Assembly: GCA_035760965.1 (NCBI GenBank)
Contig: DASTRY010000029.1
Span: forward strand, 1-61,304
DNA length: 61,304 nucleotides
Direction of reading: 5' to 3'
From: JADGHX01 sp035760965
GTDB taxonomy: Bacteria > Pseudomonadota > Gammaproteobacteria > Steroidobacterales > Steroidobacteraceae
A model generated the notes under the pieces. The model worked only from the letters and a program-made list of their open reading frames with translations. It ran no database searches and was not told the origin of the DNA. A program made the translations under genes and the position numbers. This document shows, piece after piece, positions 25,622-34,544 of this stretch (position 1 is its first letter; each line of letters begins with the position of its first letter).

Positions 25622-27757
25622 TCACCGGAACGAGTAGTGGAAGGTCACGCCGATCTGCCGCGGGTCGCCGCGCTGAATGTAGAGCTTGTTCGGAAAGTCG
25701 GGCGGCTCGTTCCCGAAGAAGAAGCCGCGCACCGCATACACCCGGTCGAACACGTTGCGGCCCCACAGATACGCGGACCAGCGTTCCGCCTCGTAGCCCG
25801 CCTGCAGATTGGTGAGCACGTAGGAGTTGGAGCGCGTGTCGTTGGGCGGCACGTCGAAATAGAACGAATCGAGCGCGGTGAGCTCGGCGCGCGCCGTCCA
25901 CCCGCGCGGGTGGTGCCATCCGAGGCCTAGCGCGGCCTGATAGTGCGGCGCGTGGGCCTGATCGCGGTCCGGCACCTGCAGGTCGCCCGGGTTGTAATCG
26001 AGCAAGCGCGTGCGCAACAGTCCGAGCGATGCATTCACATCCCAGCGCTCCGTGATCTGCCAGCGCAAGGTCGACTCGACCCCGTAGTTGTAGCCCGCCG
26101 AGGCGTTGTCCGTGAAGAACACGAAGCTGTTCGGATCGGACTTGTCGAGCTGATCGCCGGTACGCACCTGAATGTCCCGCCGCCGCATGTAGAACACGGA
26201 GGTGTCGGTGTAGAGCCGGCCGTCGAGCCAACGCTGCTTCAGCCCGACCTCGTAGCTCCACAGGTACTCGGGCTGGAACTCCAGGCGATCCTGCGGCACG
26301 CGTCCGAGATTGAACCCGCCGGCCTTGTAGCCGCGCGAGATGGAGGCGTAGTACATGCTCGTGTCGGAGTAGTCGAAGCTCAAAGACACGGCGCCGCCGA
26401 GCATCGTGTCGCGCGAATCGAGGTCGGACACGCGCGGCTCGCTCTGCCACACGCCGCTGTCGCGATAGTCGGCGTCCCGCCGCTCCGCGCGCAGGCCGGC
26501 GGTCCAGCGAAGGCGTTCGGTGATGCGCCCATCGAGCTGCCCGAAAAGCGCCGCGTTCGTGGCCTGATAGCGGCTCGTGAGGAAATCGTCGAGCGACCCG
26601 CTGGAGTCGGGATCGAACGGGTCCACGTACACGCCGACGCTGGTGTCGTGGCCATCCTCGGTCATGTGCAGCCCGTAGACGCCGACGAGCCAAGCGACAT
26701 CACCAACGTTGCGCGCCTCGGGCGAGGCGAAGCGCACCTCGAGACTGCCTGTCGTGCGGTCGCGGTCCGACCGCGCGAAGAAATCGTAGGTGTACGGCGC
26801 CCACAGTTCAGCATTGCCCCAGTCGCCGTCGAAACTGTTCACGCTGTTCGAGCGCGCGTACGCGCCGATGACGGTGAGCGTGCCGGGCGACCACGCGCTC
26901 GATGTCAAACGCACCGACGCCGCCGTGGCCCGCTGTGTGTCAACTCCGGGACGGTCGGACTGCGAGCGCCACGAGTTATCGATCGACCACGCATCGTAGC
27001 CGTCGTCGATATCGGCATGCAGCAGCGTGAAATCGAGGCGAGTCGTGTCCGACGCGTTCCAGCGCCATTTCAAGCGCGCCGTCAGCTCATCGCGGTCGTT
27101 GGTGTCCTTGCGGTGCAGGAACACGTCGTCGCGGAAGCCGTCGCTGCGATACTTCTGGACCGCGAGGCGCCAGGCGGAGTCGAGACTTTCGACCGGCCCC
27201 GTCGCGACGAGACCCACGGAGCCCGTGTCGTAATCCGCTCCGGTCGCCTCGACGGAAAGCGCCGGCGTCGTCGAGGGCTCGGCTCCGTGGATCGAGATGA
27301 TGCCCGCGAGCGCGTTGGCCCCGAGGCGCGTGCCCTGCGGACCCCGCAGAACTTCGACCTGCGACACGTCGAACAGCGTCGCCGGCATGCCGATGCCGCT
27401 GAAATCGACATCGTCGATCAGGAAGCCGACGGAGGGATTCGGCGCGCCTTCGTATTGCTCGCGCTCGCCGATGCCGCGGATCTGGAAGAAGCGCGGGCGC
27501 GCCGTGCCGCCCGCCCAGTTCAGATTCGGCACGAACGCCAGCACGTCCTGGAAATGCTGCTGGCCGGGGCGGTCGAGCGTCGCGGCGTTCAGGACCGTGA
27601 CACTTGCCGGAACCTGCTCCAGATTCTGCTCGCGCAGCAACGTTGCGCTGACGACCACTTCCTCGAGCGGAGGCTCGTCTGCAGTGGCCGCGAGCGTAGG
27701 AGCGAGGCTTGCGGTCGACGCCCACGCGCCCGCCGCAAGTACTTGAAATAAACGCAT
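25622..27757 (-). CDS. TonB-dependent outer-membrane receptor, probable thiamine uptake
   Basis: A 711-residue protein. A signal peptide (about residues 1-24) is followed by a TonB-box-like EEVVVSATL, a plug domain (SVTVLNAATLDRPGQQHFQDVL, QVEVLRGPQGTRLGANALAGIISI) and a beta-barrel ending in the aromatic VTFHYSFR. It moves its ligand across the outer membrane using TonB energy. It is the first gene after a TPP riboswitch and is followed by thiamine-binding, permease and kinase genes, which points to thiamine or a phosphorylated form. GGAGGAG (27765-27771) lies seven bases before ATG 27757, placing it within reach of riboswitch control. Confidence 0.92.
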   Translation of the reverse strand: MRLFQVLAAGAWASTASLAPTLAATADEPPLEEVVVSATLLREQNLEQVPASVTVLNAATLDRPGQQHFQDVLAFVPNLNWAGGTARPRFFQIRGIGEREQYEGAPNPSVGFLIDDVDFSGIGMPATLFDVSQVEVLRGPQGTRLGANALAGIISIHGAEPSTTPALSVEATGADYDTGSVGLVATGPVESLDSAWRLAVQKYRSDGFRDDVFLHRKDTNDRDELTARLKWRWNASDTTRLDFTLLHADIDDGYDAWSIDNSWRSQSDRPGVDTQRATAASVRLTSSAWSPGTLTVIGAYARSNSVNSFDGDWGNAELWAPYTYDFFARSDRDRTTGSLEVRFASPEARNVGDVAWLVGVYGLHMTEDGHDTSVGVYVDPFDPDSSGSLDDFLTSRYQATNAALFGQLDGRITERLRWTAGLRAERRDADYRDSGVWQSEPRVSDLDSRDTMLGGAVSLSFDYSDTSMYYASISRGYKAGGFNLGRVPQDRLEFQPEYLWSYEVGLKQRWLDGRLYTDTSVFYMRRRDIQVRTGDQLDKSDPNSFVFFTDNASAGYNYGVESTLRWQITERWDVNASLGLLRTRLLDYNPGDLQVPDRDQAHAPHYQAALGLGWHHPRGWTARAELTALDSFYFDVPPNDTRSNSYVLTNLQAGYEAERWSAYLWGRNVFDRVYAVRGFFFGNEPPDFPNKLYIQRGDPRQIGVTFHYSFR

Positions 27758-27819
27758 GTCCGATCTCCTCCGTGGTAGAGAAGACCCGGATGGAGCCGTG
27801 CGAAGAAGGGAGGCAGGAG

Positions 27820-27912
27820 CACCTGTCCGTTCGCCGGTACTAACCGGATCACGTTCAACGGGTTCACCGATGGCATCGGTATCTCAGGTCCTCCACAGGA
27901 CCTCCCCGAGGT
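27820..27912 (-). promoter_or_regulatory. TPP (thiamine pyrophosphate) riboswitch
   Basis: Read on the minus strand from 27912, the element has all the hallmark blocks: CTCGGGG, a hairpin GTCCTGTGGAGGAC, the conserved CTGAGA, a hairpin ACCGATGCCATCGGT, then GAACCCGTTGAACGTGATC and CGGTTAGTACCGGCGAACGG. These match the Thi-box consensus closely. It lies about 63 bases before the receptor start. No U-rich terminator follows; CTCCTGCCTCCC (27808-27819) could pair with the Shine-Dalgarno GGAGGAG (27765-27771), so control is probably at translation. Confidence 0.96.
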
Positions 27913-28035
27913 ATCGGCGCGTATGTTAGTGGCGGCCACGCGCAATGCAAGCTCGCGTCGCGTCGAGGGTTCGCGGCCGCGTGAATCGGCTAGAATCCCT
28001 CGTCCCGCCCGGACGGGCTTGGGTTGACGACGCCG

Positions 28036-28938
28036 ATGACGCGCAAGGTTCAGGTCCACCAGGTCGACGCTTTCACCCGCACGCCCTTCACGGGCAACCC
28101 CGCCGGGGTCGTCATCAACGCCGACGCGCTCACCGACGCCGAGATGCTCGCGATCGCACGCGAGCTCAACAACGCGGATACGGCTTTCATCCTCGCGCGC
28201 GACGGCGATGATCACGACGTGCGGGCGCGCTTCTTCACACCGCGCACCGAAGCCGGCTTCGTCGGCCACGCCACGGTCGCCGCGCACTACGTGCTGTCGC
28301 GAAGGCGCAGTCAGGTCGAACGGCTGCGGCAGAAATCCAAAGCGGGCATCGTCGAGATCGACGTGCGCGGTCACGGCGAGGAGCGGCGCATCGCCATTCG
28401 CCAGAAGCGGCCCACGGTGGGACGCGAGCTGAACGATCGCGAGCGGCTGGCCGTGCTCGACGCGCTCGCGCTCGCGACGGACGATCTCGATCTGCGCTGT
28501 CCCATTCGCATCGCGGGCACCGGGAGCACTCGCTTGATCGTCGGTGTGCGCGGCACGGATCAGCTGAAAGCGCTGAAGCCGGATGCCGCACGGCTCACCA
28601 CGCTGTCAGCGCAGCTTGGCGCGGCCGGGTACTTCGTCTTCACCCTCGCGCCGTCGGATCACACGTGCCTCACCGAGTCGCGCATGTTCTGCCCGGCGCT
28701 CGGCATTCCGGAAGACCCGGTGAGCGGCAATGCGCACGGCTTGCTCGGCGCGTATCTCGCAGAGCAGAAGCTGCTGCCGAACGACGGCAGCCGCGCAGCC
28801 TTCAGCGGTTCACAAGGGCACTACGTGCATCGCCCGGGGCGCGTCGATGTCGAGCTCGAGCTGCGGAACGGCGAGATCGAGTGCGTCTGGATTGTCGGTC
28901 AGGCCGTTTCGATCTTCGAGACCGAGATCACGCTATAG
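28036..28938 (+). CDS. PhzF-family isomerase/epimerase
   Basis: A 300-residue protein with the two-lobed diaminopimelate-epimerase-like fold of the PhzF family. Recognisable stretches are VDAFTRTPFTGNPAGVV at the start, NNADTAFI, FFTPRTEAGFVGHATVAAHYVL, and EDPVSGNAHGLLGAYL near the end. The catalytic residue of PhzF is the glutamate of the first lobe; here RTEAGFVGHAT fits. Most members outside phenazine clusters have unknown substrates, and no phenazine genes are nearby. I chose ATG 28036; a TTG at 28024 is also in frame. A TAGAAT at 27991-27996 may be its -10. It overlaps the end of nhaA by 11 bases. Confidence 0.88.
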   Translation: MTRKVQVHQVDAFTRTPFTGNPAGVVINADALTDAEMLAIARELNNADTAFILARDGDDHDVRARFFTPRTEAGFVGHATVAAHYVLSRRRSQVERLRQKSKAGIVEIDVRGHGEERRIAIRQKRPTVGRELNDRERLAVLDALALATDDLDLRCPIRIAGTGSTRLIVGVRGTDQLKALKPDAARLTTLSAQLGAAGYFVFTLAPSDHTCLTESRMFCPALGIPEDPVSGNAHGLLGAYLAEQKLLPNDGSRAAFSGSQGHYVHRPGRVDVELELRNGEIECVWIVGQAVSIFETEITL

Positions 28939-30082
28939 CGGCGCGGGGCCGCGCGGCCAGCAGCACGACGATTCCCACGACCGCGCCGACGGTCGAGCCG
29001 AGCAGCACCCCGAGCTTCGCATCGGCAAAGAGATGCGGCGCGAACGGGTCGTACGCCAGCGCGGCGAGCAGCAAGCTCATCGTGAATCCGATGCCGGCGA
29101 TGTTCGCCACACCGAGCATCTGCATCCAGCTCGCGTCCTCCGGCTTGCTGCCGAGTCGCAGCGCGCCCGAGACCCAGACGCCCAAGCTGATGCCGAACGT
29201 CTTGCCGAAGAACAATCCGAGAATGATGCCGAGCGCGACGGGATCGAGCAGGCTCCGCGGCGATAGCCCTGCGAGCGACACGCCCGCATTCGCGAGCGCG
29301 AACAGCGGCAGGATCAGGAACACGACCCATGGCTGCAGGCGTTCCTCGAGCCGTTCCAGCATCGGGCCGCGCTTCGTCCGCAGCGGAATGGTGCTCGCCA
29401 GGATAACGCCGGCAATGGTCGGATGAATGCCACTCTTCAGAATGCAGAACCAGAGCACCACGCCGACGAGCAGATAGGGAACGACACTCGCGACGCCAGC
29501 GCGATTCAGCGCAACGAGCACGAGTAGCGGCAGCAGCGCAGCCACGAGCATCGCCACGGAAAGGTCCGCCGTGTAGAAGAGCGCGATGATCACGATCGAG
29601 CCGACGTCGTCGAGCACGGCGACCGCCGTCAGGAACAAGCGCAGCGAGTCCGGCACGTGCCGACCGACGAGGCGCAGAACCGCGAGCGAGAACGCGATGT
29701 CGGTCGCGCACGGCACCGCCCAGCCGCGCGCGCTGATGGCATCGCCTCCATTGAATGACAGAAAGATCAGCGCCGGCAACGCCATGCCGCCGAGCGCGCT
29801 GATCGTCGGCAGCGCGATGCGCTCGCGGCTCGAGAGCTGCCCGACGAGCATCTCGCGCTTGATTTCGAGACCGACCAGCAGGAAGAAGATCGCCATGAGC
29901 GCGTCGCTGATCCACAGCTCGAGCGACTTGCGCAGCTCCCACACACCGCTGCCCACGCCCACGACCTTCGCGAACACCGCGTGATACGACTCCGCGAGCG
30001 GTGAGTTGGCCCAGATCAGTGCAGCGACCGCGGCCCCGAGCATCACGGCTCCGCCCAACTCGTCGGACTTGGCTGTGCTCAC
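28928..30082 (-). CDS. nhaA: Na+/H+ antiporter NhaA
   Basis: A 384-residue inner-membrane antiporter that exports Na+ (or Li+) for H+, giving pH and salt homeostasis. About 11-12 hydrophobic segments are visible. The paired aspartates of the ion site are in AVAVLDDVGSIVIIALFYT, and the family stretches ELWISDALMAIFFLLVGLEIKRE and ANIAGIGFTMSLL are intact. The start is GTG 30082 with AGGAAAG upstream; longer in-frame starts (ATG 30136, 30160) lack a ribosome-binding site. It is transcribed divergently from the secreted repeat protein. Confidence 0.95.
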   Translation of the reverse strand: MSTAKSDELGGAVMLGAAVAALIWANSPLAESYHAVFAKVVGVGSGVWELRKSLELWISDALMAIFFLLVGLEIKREMLVGQLSSRERIALPTISALGGMALPALIFLSFNGGDAISARGWAVPCATDIAFSLAVLRLVGRHVPDSLRLFLTAVAVLDDVGSIVIIALFYTADLSVAMLVAALLPLLVLVALNRAGVASVVPYLLVGVVLWFCILKSGIHPTIAGVILASTIPLRTKRGPMLERLEERLQPWVVFLILPLFALANAGVSLAGLSPRSLLDPVALGIILGLFFGKTFGISLGVWVSGALRLGSKPEDASWMQMLGVANIAGIGFTMSLLLAALAYDPFAPHLFADAKLGVLLGSTVGAVVGIVVLLAARPRAAIA

Positions 30083-30164
30083 CTGGTGTTCTTTCCTGCT
30101 TCTTTCGCGAGGGCTCGACGGCTGCGCATGATACATGCCGCGTGCGCAACGTTCGCTCACGCGC

Positions 30165-30170
30165 TACAGT
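30165..30170 (+). promoter_or_regulatory. -10-like element directly before an ATG (leaderless candidate)
   Basis: TACAGT ends six bases before ATG 30177 and no Shine-Dalgarno sequence is present. A transcript starting at the usual distance would begin at or next to the start codon, as in leaderless messages. The same arrangement recurs at 41978 and 5604. Confidence 0.4.
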
Positions 30171-30176
30171 GGCGTC

Positions 30177-31916
30177 ATGAACGATGCACCCGTGCTGAGT
30201 TCGCGTCTCGCAGTCTTCGTGCTGCTGGCCATCGCATGGGTTGCCCCGGTCCGTGCCGAGCCCGCTCTCTACGATTTCATCCGCGCGCACGTCGATCCGG
30301 TCACCGGCACGCTGCAACCCGAAGCGCTAACCCTTCCCGACGAATCCACGGGCCGACGCAGCGCGCGCCTGCACTGGGCGCCCGGCGCGCTCGAAGGATT
30401 GGGCACGCGCCACATCAAGTGGGACGGCTCGGAAAAAGCATCACATGCGGCGCGGCTGCTCGAGCTCATCGCTGCGGGCAACGAAGCGGCCGAACCCGTG
30501 CTTCAAGAGCTGCTCCGCGCGGACGACGTCGTCACCTTCTACAACGACGCGCTCGATCTCGCGGCGTCGCGCGTCCGGGATCCCGAGCCCGAGCTGCATG
30601 CGCTGGCGCGTCGCCTTGCAACCGAGTCCACGGATCGTGGCGCCGTCAAGTTCGGGATCGCGATGCTCGGGTCCATGGGCGACGTTCGCGATCTGCCGAT
30701 CGTGCAAACGCTCGCGCTGCACGATGAGTTCGGACTCTACGCCGCCGAAGCCATCGCCGAGCTCGCGCCGAACCGCCAGCAGGCGCTCTACGACATGGCC
30801 CGCAAGCTCAACGGTTGGGGGCGGATCGAAGCCGTCTCGCGCATGGTCGCGACCAAGGACCCTTCGCTGCGACGCTGGCTCTTGACCGAGGGCTTCCGCA
30901 ACACCGTGACGCCGCAGTACCTCGCTTACCAGTGCGTGACGATCGCGGACCTTGCGGGCGCACTGCGTGATCTCTCGCCGAAAGAGAAGCCCGACGTGCC
31001 GCTGCTCGTCGGCGCGGCGGACCTCATCCAGTCTCTATTGAAGCCCGGACCCGGAGTGGGCTTCGAGGCATACGAGGACGCGCCGCAAGCAGCCACCGCA
31101 TTCCTGCAGAATATCCAGAACCGGCGCGAAGCGGTCACGTTCTATCTGGCCGCGATCGCGTTGCGCGACTACGTGGGCGCGATGAGACGATCGCCCGAAC
31201 AGGGCCTGCCGCCGATCGCGGCACTCGATGACACTGCACCCGCAGCGCCGGGCACGGCAAACGATGCGAGCGCGCATGAGAGGGGCAAGCATGCGCGTCA
31301 GAGTGGCACGCCTGGAAGTGGCGATGGGACCCCTAGGTCGGGCGACATTCCGATTGATGACCAGCCCGCCCCCGAGCTCGCGCCATGGACGATCGAGCAG
31401 CAGCGCGATGTCGCAGCGCTCGCAACGCGCGTCGCCGACGATCCGAGCTGGCGCCGGCACGTCGTCGCCGCGGTTCTCGCGGACGACACCAATCTCGATC
31501 AGGCCGAGCTCGCTGCGCGCAAGCTGGACATCAAGACGTTCGACCTGCATCTGCGCCGGTTGAGCCAGCACTCCGACAATGCGCACCGGTGGGAGCTGGC
31601 GTTCGCCGCCGCGGAGCCGCAACAGATCAAGCGACTGGTCAGCGTCGCGGAGGACACTTCGGGTGCGGCGCGCGAAGCCGTGCTGCACGGCGTGGCGCGC
31701 TATCCGGGCGCGGGCATGGAGATCGTCGAAACCTCCCTCAGTAATTCCGACCGCGGCGTGCGGCGCGCCGCCGTCGAAACGCTGATGCGCTGGGGCGGCC
31801 CCTATCTGCGCAACGTCTCCGTGCGGCTCGCGCTCAACGACGCCGCGCGACGCGAGTCCGACGCAGCGCTGAAGGCGCGCATCGTCGCACTCCTCGACCT
31901 CGGCACGCGGCCGTGA
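30177..31916 (+). CDS. Secreted alpha-helical repeat (HEAT-like) protein, function unknown
   Basis: A 579-residue protein. A signal peptide (LAVFVLLAIAWVAPVRAEP, cleaved near residue 28) is followed by repeated helix pairs of the HEAT/armadillo kind (AKFGIAMLGSMGDVRDLPIVQTL-like units; the last is NSDRGVRRAAVETLMRWG). A disordered Gly/Ser/Pro/Asp linker of about 45 residues near 360-405 splits the protein into two helical halves. No catalytic motif was recognised. It is probably a periplasmic scaffold. It overlaps the following SRPBCC gene by one base (TGATG), so the two are translated together. Confidence 0.75.
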   Translation: MNDAPVLSSRLAVFVLLAIAWVAPVRAEPALYDFIRAHVDPVTGTLQPEALTLPDESTGRRSARLHWAPGALEGLGTRHIKWDGSEKASHAARLLELIAAGNEAAEPVLQELLRADDVVTFYNDALDLAASRVRDPEPELHALARRLATESTDRGAVKFGIAMLGSMGDVRDLPIVQTLALHDEFGLYAAEAIAELAPNRQQALYDMARKLNGWGRIEAVSRMVATKDPSLRRWLLTEGFRNTVTPQYLAYQCVTIADLAGALRDLSPKEKPDVPLLVGAADLIQSLLKPGPGVGFEAYEDAPQAATAFLQNIQNRREAVTFYLAAIALRDYVGAMRRSPEQGLPPIAALDDTAPAAPGTANDASAHERGKHARQSGTPGSGDGTPRSGDIPIDDQPAPELAPWTIEQQRDVAALATRVADDPSWRRHVVAAVLADDTNLDQAELAARKLDIKTFDLHLRRLSQHSDNAHRWELAFAAAEPQQIKRLVSVAEDTSGAAREAVLHGVARYPGAGMEIVETSLSNSDRGVRRAAVETLMRWGGPYLRNVSVRLALNDAARRESDAALKARIVALLDLGTRP

Positions 31917-32350
31917 TGGCGAGCCCGCCTGCGGTCACCCAAGTCATTCGCATCCGCGCACCGCTCGCCAAGGTGTGGGATGCGCTGGTCGATCCGCGGA
32001 AAATCGCGCAATGGCTGAACGGCGCGCTCATCGAGACGACGTGGAAACCCGGGAGCGCGATCACGTTCTCCGGCAGCCTGGGAGGGATGACATTTCGCGA
32101 CAAGGGCGTCGTCGTGCAGCTCGAGCCGCAAGCGCTCATGCAGTACACGCACTGGAGCACGTGGTCACGGCTGCCGGATACGCCGGAGCACTACTCGATC
32201 ATCACCATCACCGTGGCGCCCGAGAAGGGCGGCACTCTGCTCGCCGTGCGCCATGAGAACCTCGCGACCGAGGAAATGTATTTGCACTCGAAGTCGCACT
32301 GGGAAACGAGACTGCCGGAGCTGAAGAAGCTGGTCGAAGGCTCGACGTAA
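31916..32350 (+). CDS. SRPBCC (AHSA1/START-like) domain protein
   Basis: A 144-residue single-domain protein of the Bet v1-like superfamily. It has the typical N-terminal strand and helix (VTQVIRIRAPLAKVWDALVDPRKIAQWL), central strands (AITFSGSLGGMTFRDKGVVVQLEP) and a closing helix (KSHWETRLPELKKLVEG). Such proteins bind hydrophobic ligands or act as small chaperones; the ligand cannot be predicted. ATG 31916 overlaps the stop of the upstream repeat protein, so the pair is co-expressed. It has no signal peptide, unlike its partner. Confidence 0.82.
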   Translation: MASPPAVTQVIRIRAPLAKVWDALVDPRKIAQWLNGALIETTWKPGSAITFSGSLGGMTFRDKGVVVQLEPQALMQYTHWSTWSRLPDTPEHYSIITITVAPEKGGTLLAVRHENLATEEMYLHSKSHWETRLPELKKLVEGST

Positions 32351-32352
32351 AG

Positions 32353-33372
32353 CTACTTCTTGCGGCGAGCGCGTTGCGGACGGCGGCGCCTGCGGCGCGC
32401 CGGCCGAGGAGGTTTGGCGCTGCGCCCATTCGTGGGCGCAGCGGGCTGATATTCGGCAATCCCAGCGAGCGATCGCTCGACGCCCGTGTCCGCGCCGGCG
32501 ACGATCTCGCCCGATTCGAGCTCGAGCTTCGCGAGTTGTCCGGAAAAGAAATTGCCGATGTACAGGTGCCGGCCATCGGCGGCGGCCTTCAGCGTCGCCC
32601 AGCCGTGACCATCGAGCGGGTAGCTCACCCGAGTGCGGCCGGCCGAGTCGACGAGATCGATGCGATTGCCGCGCGAGACGTACAAGCGCCCCTGCGGCCC
32701 GTAGTCCATCGCGAAGAACATCTCGCGCTCGCCTTCCGGCAGGCATTGCAGATCGGGGAGCTGGCGCTCGCTCTCGAGGTCGTAGCGCATGAGCCGCGGG
32801 CCGGTCTCCGAGACGTACACGAGCGTCGTTTCATCCGGCGACAGCGCGGACATCGTCACGCCCATGAAGCCGCCGACGCCGCCGTGCACCTGAGTCGGCA
32901 GCTCGCGCAGCAAGCGGCCGTCGGCGGTGAAGTGCCACACGTGACCATCGCCGAAGCGATCGGTACCCGGCATCTTCGCGAGCCGCGTCCCCATGCGCGC
33001 TTGAATCTCCGCCTTGATGTGCGAGCCGCAGACGTGCTCGGCCAGATACAGGGTGCCGTCCGAGGCGAAATTCACGTTCGAGAAGGGCCGCTTGCCGAAG
33101 TCGCGCGGCGTGACCCGCCCGTCGCCGGTGATCGTGAGCACGACGAAGTCCTGCGAGTCGAATGCCCACAAGCGGCCTTGGCGATCGAATTCGAGGCCGC
33201 CGACGAGATGCGTCGTCTCCGCAAGCCACAGCACGCCTTTTTTCCGCAGCTGCGCGTCGTACTGGAGGATGCGGCCGCGCCCCGCGTGATCGTCCCCTGC
33301 GCCGTCGAGAACCGTGGAACCGACGAAAACGTCGCCGGGGGCGAACGGCTGCAGAGTCGAGCGCTCCTTCAT
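32353..33372 (-). CDS. Beta-propeller (NHL/SMP-30-like) protein with basic tail
   Basis: A 339-residue protein made of repeated beta-sheet blades (GGLEFDRQGRLWAFDSQDFVVLT, FASDGTLYLAEHVCG, LSPDETTLVYVSETGPRLMRYDLES, GPQGRLYVSRGNRIDLVD), as in NHL or gluconolactonase-like propellers. The last 25 residues are almost all Arg, Pro and Lys, possibly a nucleic-acid or membrane contact. It has no signal peptide. The start codon overlaps the MFS stop (TAATG). It is the last gene of a five-gene operon and its role is unknown. Confidence 0.78.
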   Translation of the reverse strand: MKERSTLQPFAPGDVFVGSTVLDGAGDDHAGRGRILQYDAQLRKKGVLWLAETTHLVGGLEFDRQGRLWAFDSQDFVVLTITGDGRVTPRDFGKRPFSNVNFASDGTLYLAEHVCGSHIKAEIQARMGTRLAKMPGTDRFGDGHVWHFTADGRLLRELPTQVHGGVGGFMGVTMSALSPDETTLVYVSETGPRLMRYDLESERQLPDLQCLPEGEREMFFAMDYGPQGRLYVSRGNRIDLVDSAGRTRVSYPLDGHGWATLKAAADGRHLYIGNFFSGQLAKLELESGEIVAGADTGVERSLAGIAEYQPAAPTNGRSAKPPRPARRRRRRPQRARRKK

Positions 33373-34544
33373 TAGGGCGCAATCGTGCTCTGTACGCGCT
33401 GCGAATTCCAGATCAGCCAGGCGGCAGGCAACGTGACGCAGGCGCCTGCGAGGAACGGCGCGCTCGGCCCGAAGGCCGCATAGAGCGCGCCCGAAAGGAA
33501 CGGAATCAGCGAGCGCGCAAGGCTCAGGCCCGATTGATACGTGCCCATCACCGCGCCCCGATCGCGCTGCGTCGCCTGCTTCGAGGCCAGCGCGGAGGCG
33601 CTCGGGCTGAAGAGGCCCGCACCCACGCCGCAGCACGCGAGCCCGACGAGCGCCAGCGGCAGATGGCTCGACCAGGCGACGATCACGAGGCCGCTCACGT
33701 ACGAGAGGATCGCGATGATGGCGAGCCGCACCTCGCCGAGCTTCGGCGCCAGCACGCGCACGAGCCCCCCCTGCATGCCGACGGCGATGAGCGCCAGACA
33801 GAACAAAACCACCCCAACAGTGCGCGGCCCGAAGCCGAACTTGTTCATCGCCCAGATCGCGAAGATGGATTCGAGGATCGCCTGCGAGCAGGTGACGAGG
33901 AACGCCCCGGACACGATGAACCGCAAGGTCCGGCGTTCGCGCAGCAACTGCAGCGGGCTGCGCCGATGCGGATCGCGCTGCGGAGCCCGGTGCTCCGCCG
34001 CGTGACTCTCGGGGAGCATGAAGTAGACGAGCGAGATCGCGAGCAGGCTGAGTCCCGCCGAGACCGCGGCGGGCAGCGCGAAATTCGCCGTGCGCTCATC
34101 GTTGCCGGCGAGCAGCCCGCCGATCGCCGGACCGAGCATGAAGCCGATGCCGATGGCCGCGCCGACCGTGCCGAGCGCTTTGGCGCGGTTCTCCGGCGCG
34201 CTGACGTCGGAGGCGTACGCGAACGCCGCCGCGAGGTTCCCCGCCATGAAGCCGGCGAGCACGCGCGAGAGCAGCAGCATCCAGAGATTGTCCGCGAGCC
34301 CGAGGATCACGTACGAGACGCATGCCCCCGACAGGCTCGACATGAGGATCGGCCGCCGCCCGAACCGATCGCTCAGCCGGCCCCAGAACGGCGCGGCGAC
34401 GAGCTGGCAGAGCGAGTATGCGCCGAGAATCGGCGTGATGAGCTGCGGCGAGGCACCGAACCGATCGGCCATGTACGGCACGAGCGGAATGAGGATGCCG
34501 AAGCCGAGGATGTCGATGACGCAGACGATGAACAGTGCGCGCAT
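33372..34544 (-). CDS. MFS drug-efflux-type transporter (TetA-like)
   Basis: A 390-residue, 12-segment major facilitator. The loop 2-3 motif GRLSDRFGRRP and the LGPAIGGLLAG motif in helix 5 place it with drug:H+ antiporters of the TCR/Tet type. A basic central loop (about residues 190-215) joins the two halves. ATG 34544 overlaps the upstream stop (TGATG) and its own stop overlaps the downstream start, so expression is tightly coupled inside the operon. The substrate is unknown. Confidence 0.87.
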   Translation of the reverse strand: MRALFIVCVIDILGFGILIPLVPYMADRFGASPQLITPILGAYSLCQLVAAPFWGRLSDRFGRRPILMSSLSGACVSYVILGLADNLWMLLLSRVLAGFMAGNLAAAFAYASDVSAPENRAKALGTVGAAIGIGFMLGPAIGGLLAGNDERTANFALPAAVSAGLSLLAISLVYFMLPESHAAEHRAPQRDPHRRSPLQLLRERRTLRFIVSGAFLVTCSQAILESIFAIWAMNKFGFGPRTVGVVLFCLALIAVGMQGGLVRVLAPKLGEVRLAIIAILSYVSGLVIVAWSSHLPLALVGLACCGVGAGLFSPSASALASKQATQRDRGAVMGTYQSGLSLARSLIPFLSGALYAAFGPSAPFLAGACVTLPAAWLIWNSQRVQSTIAP

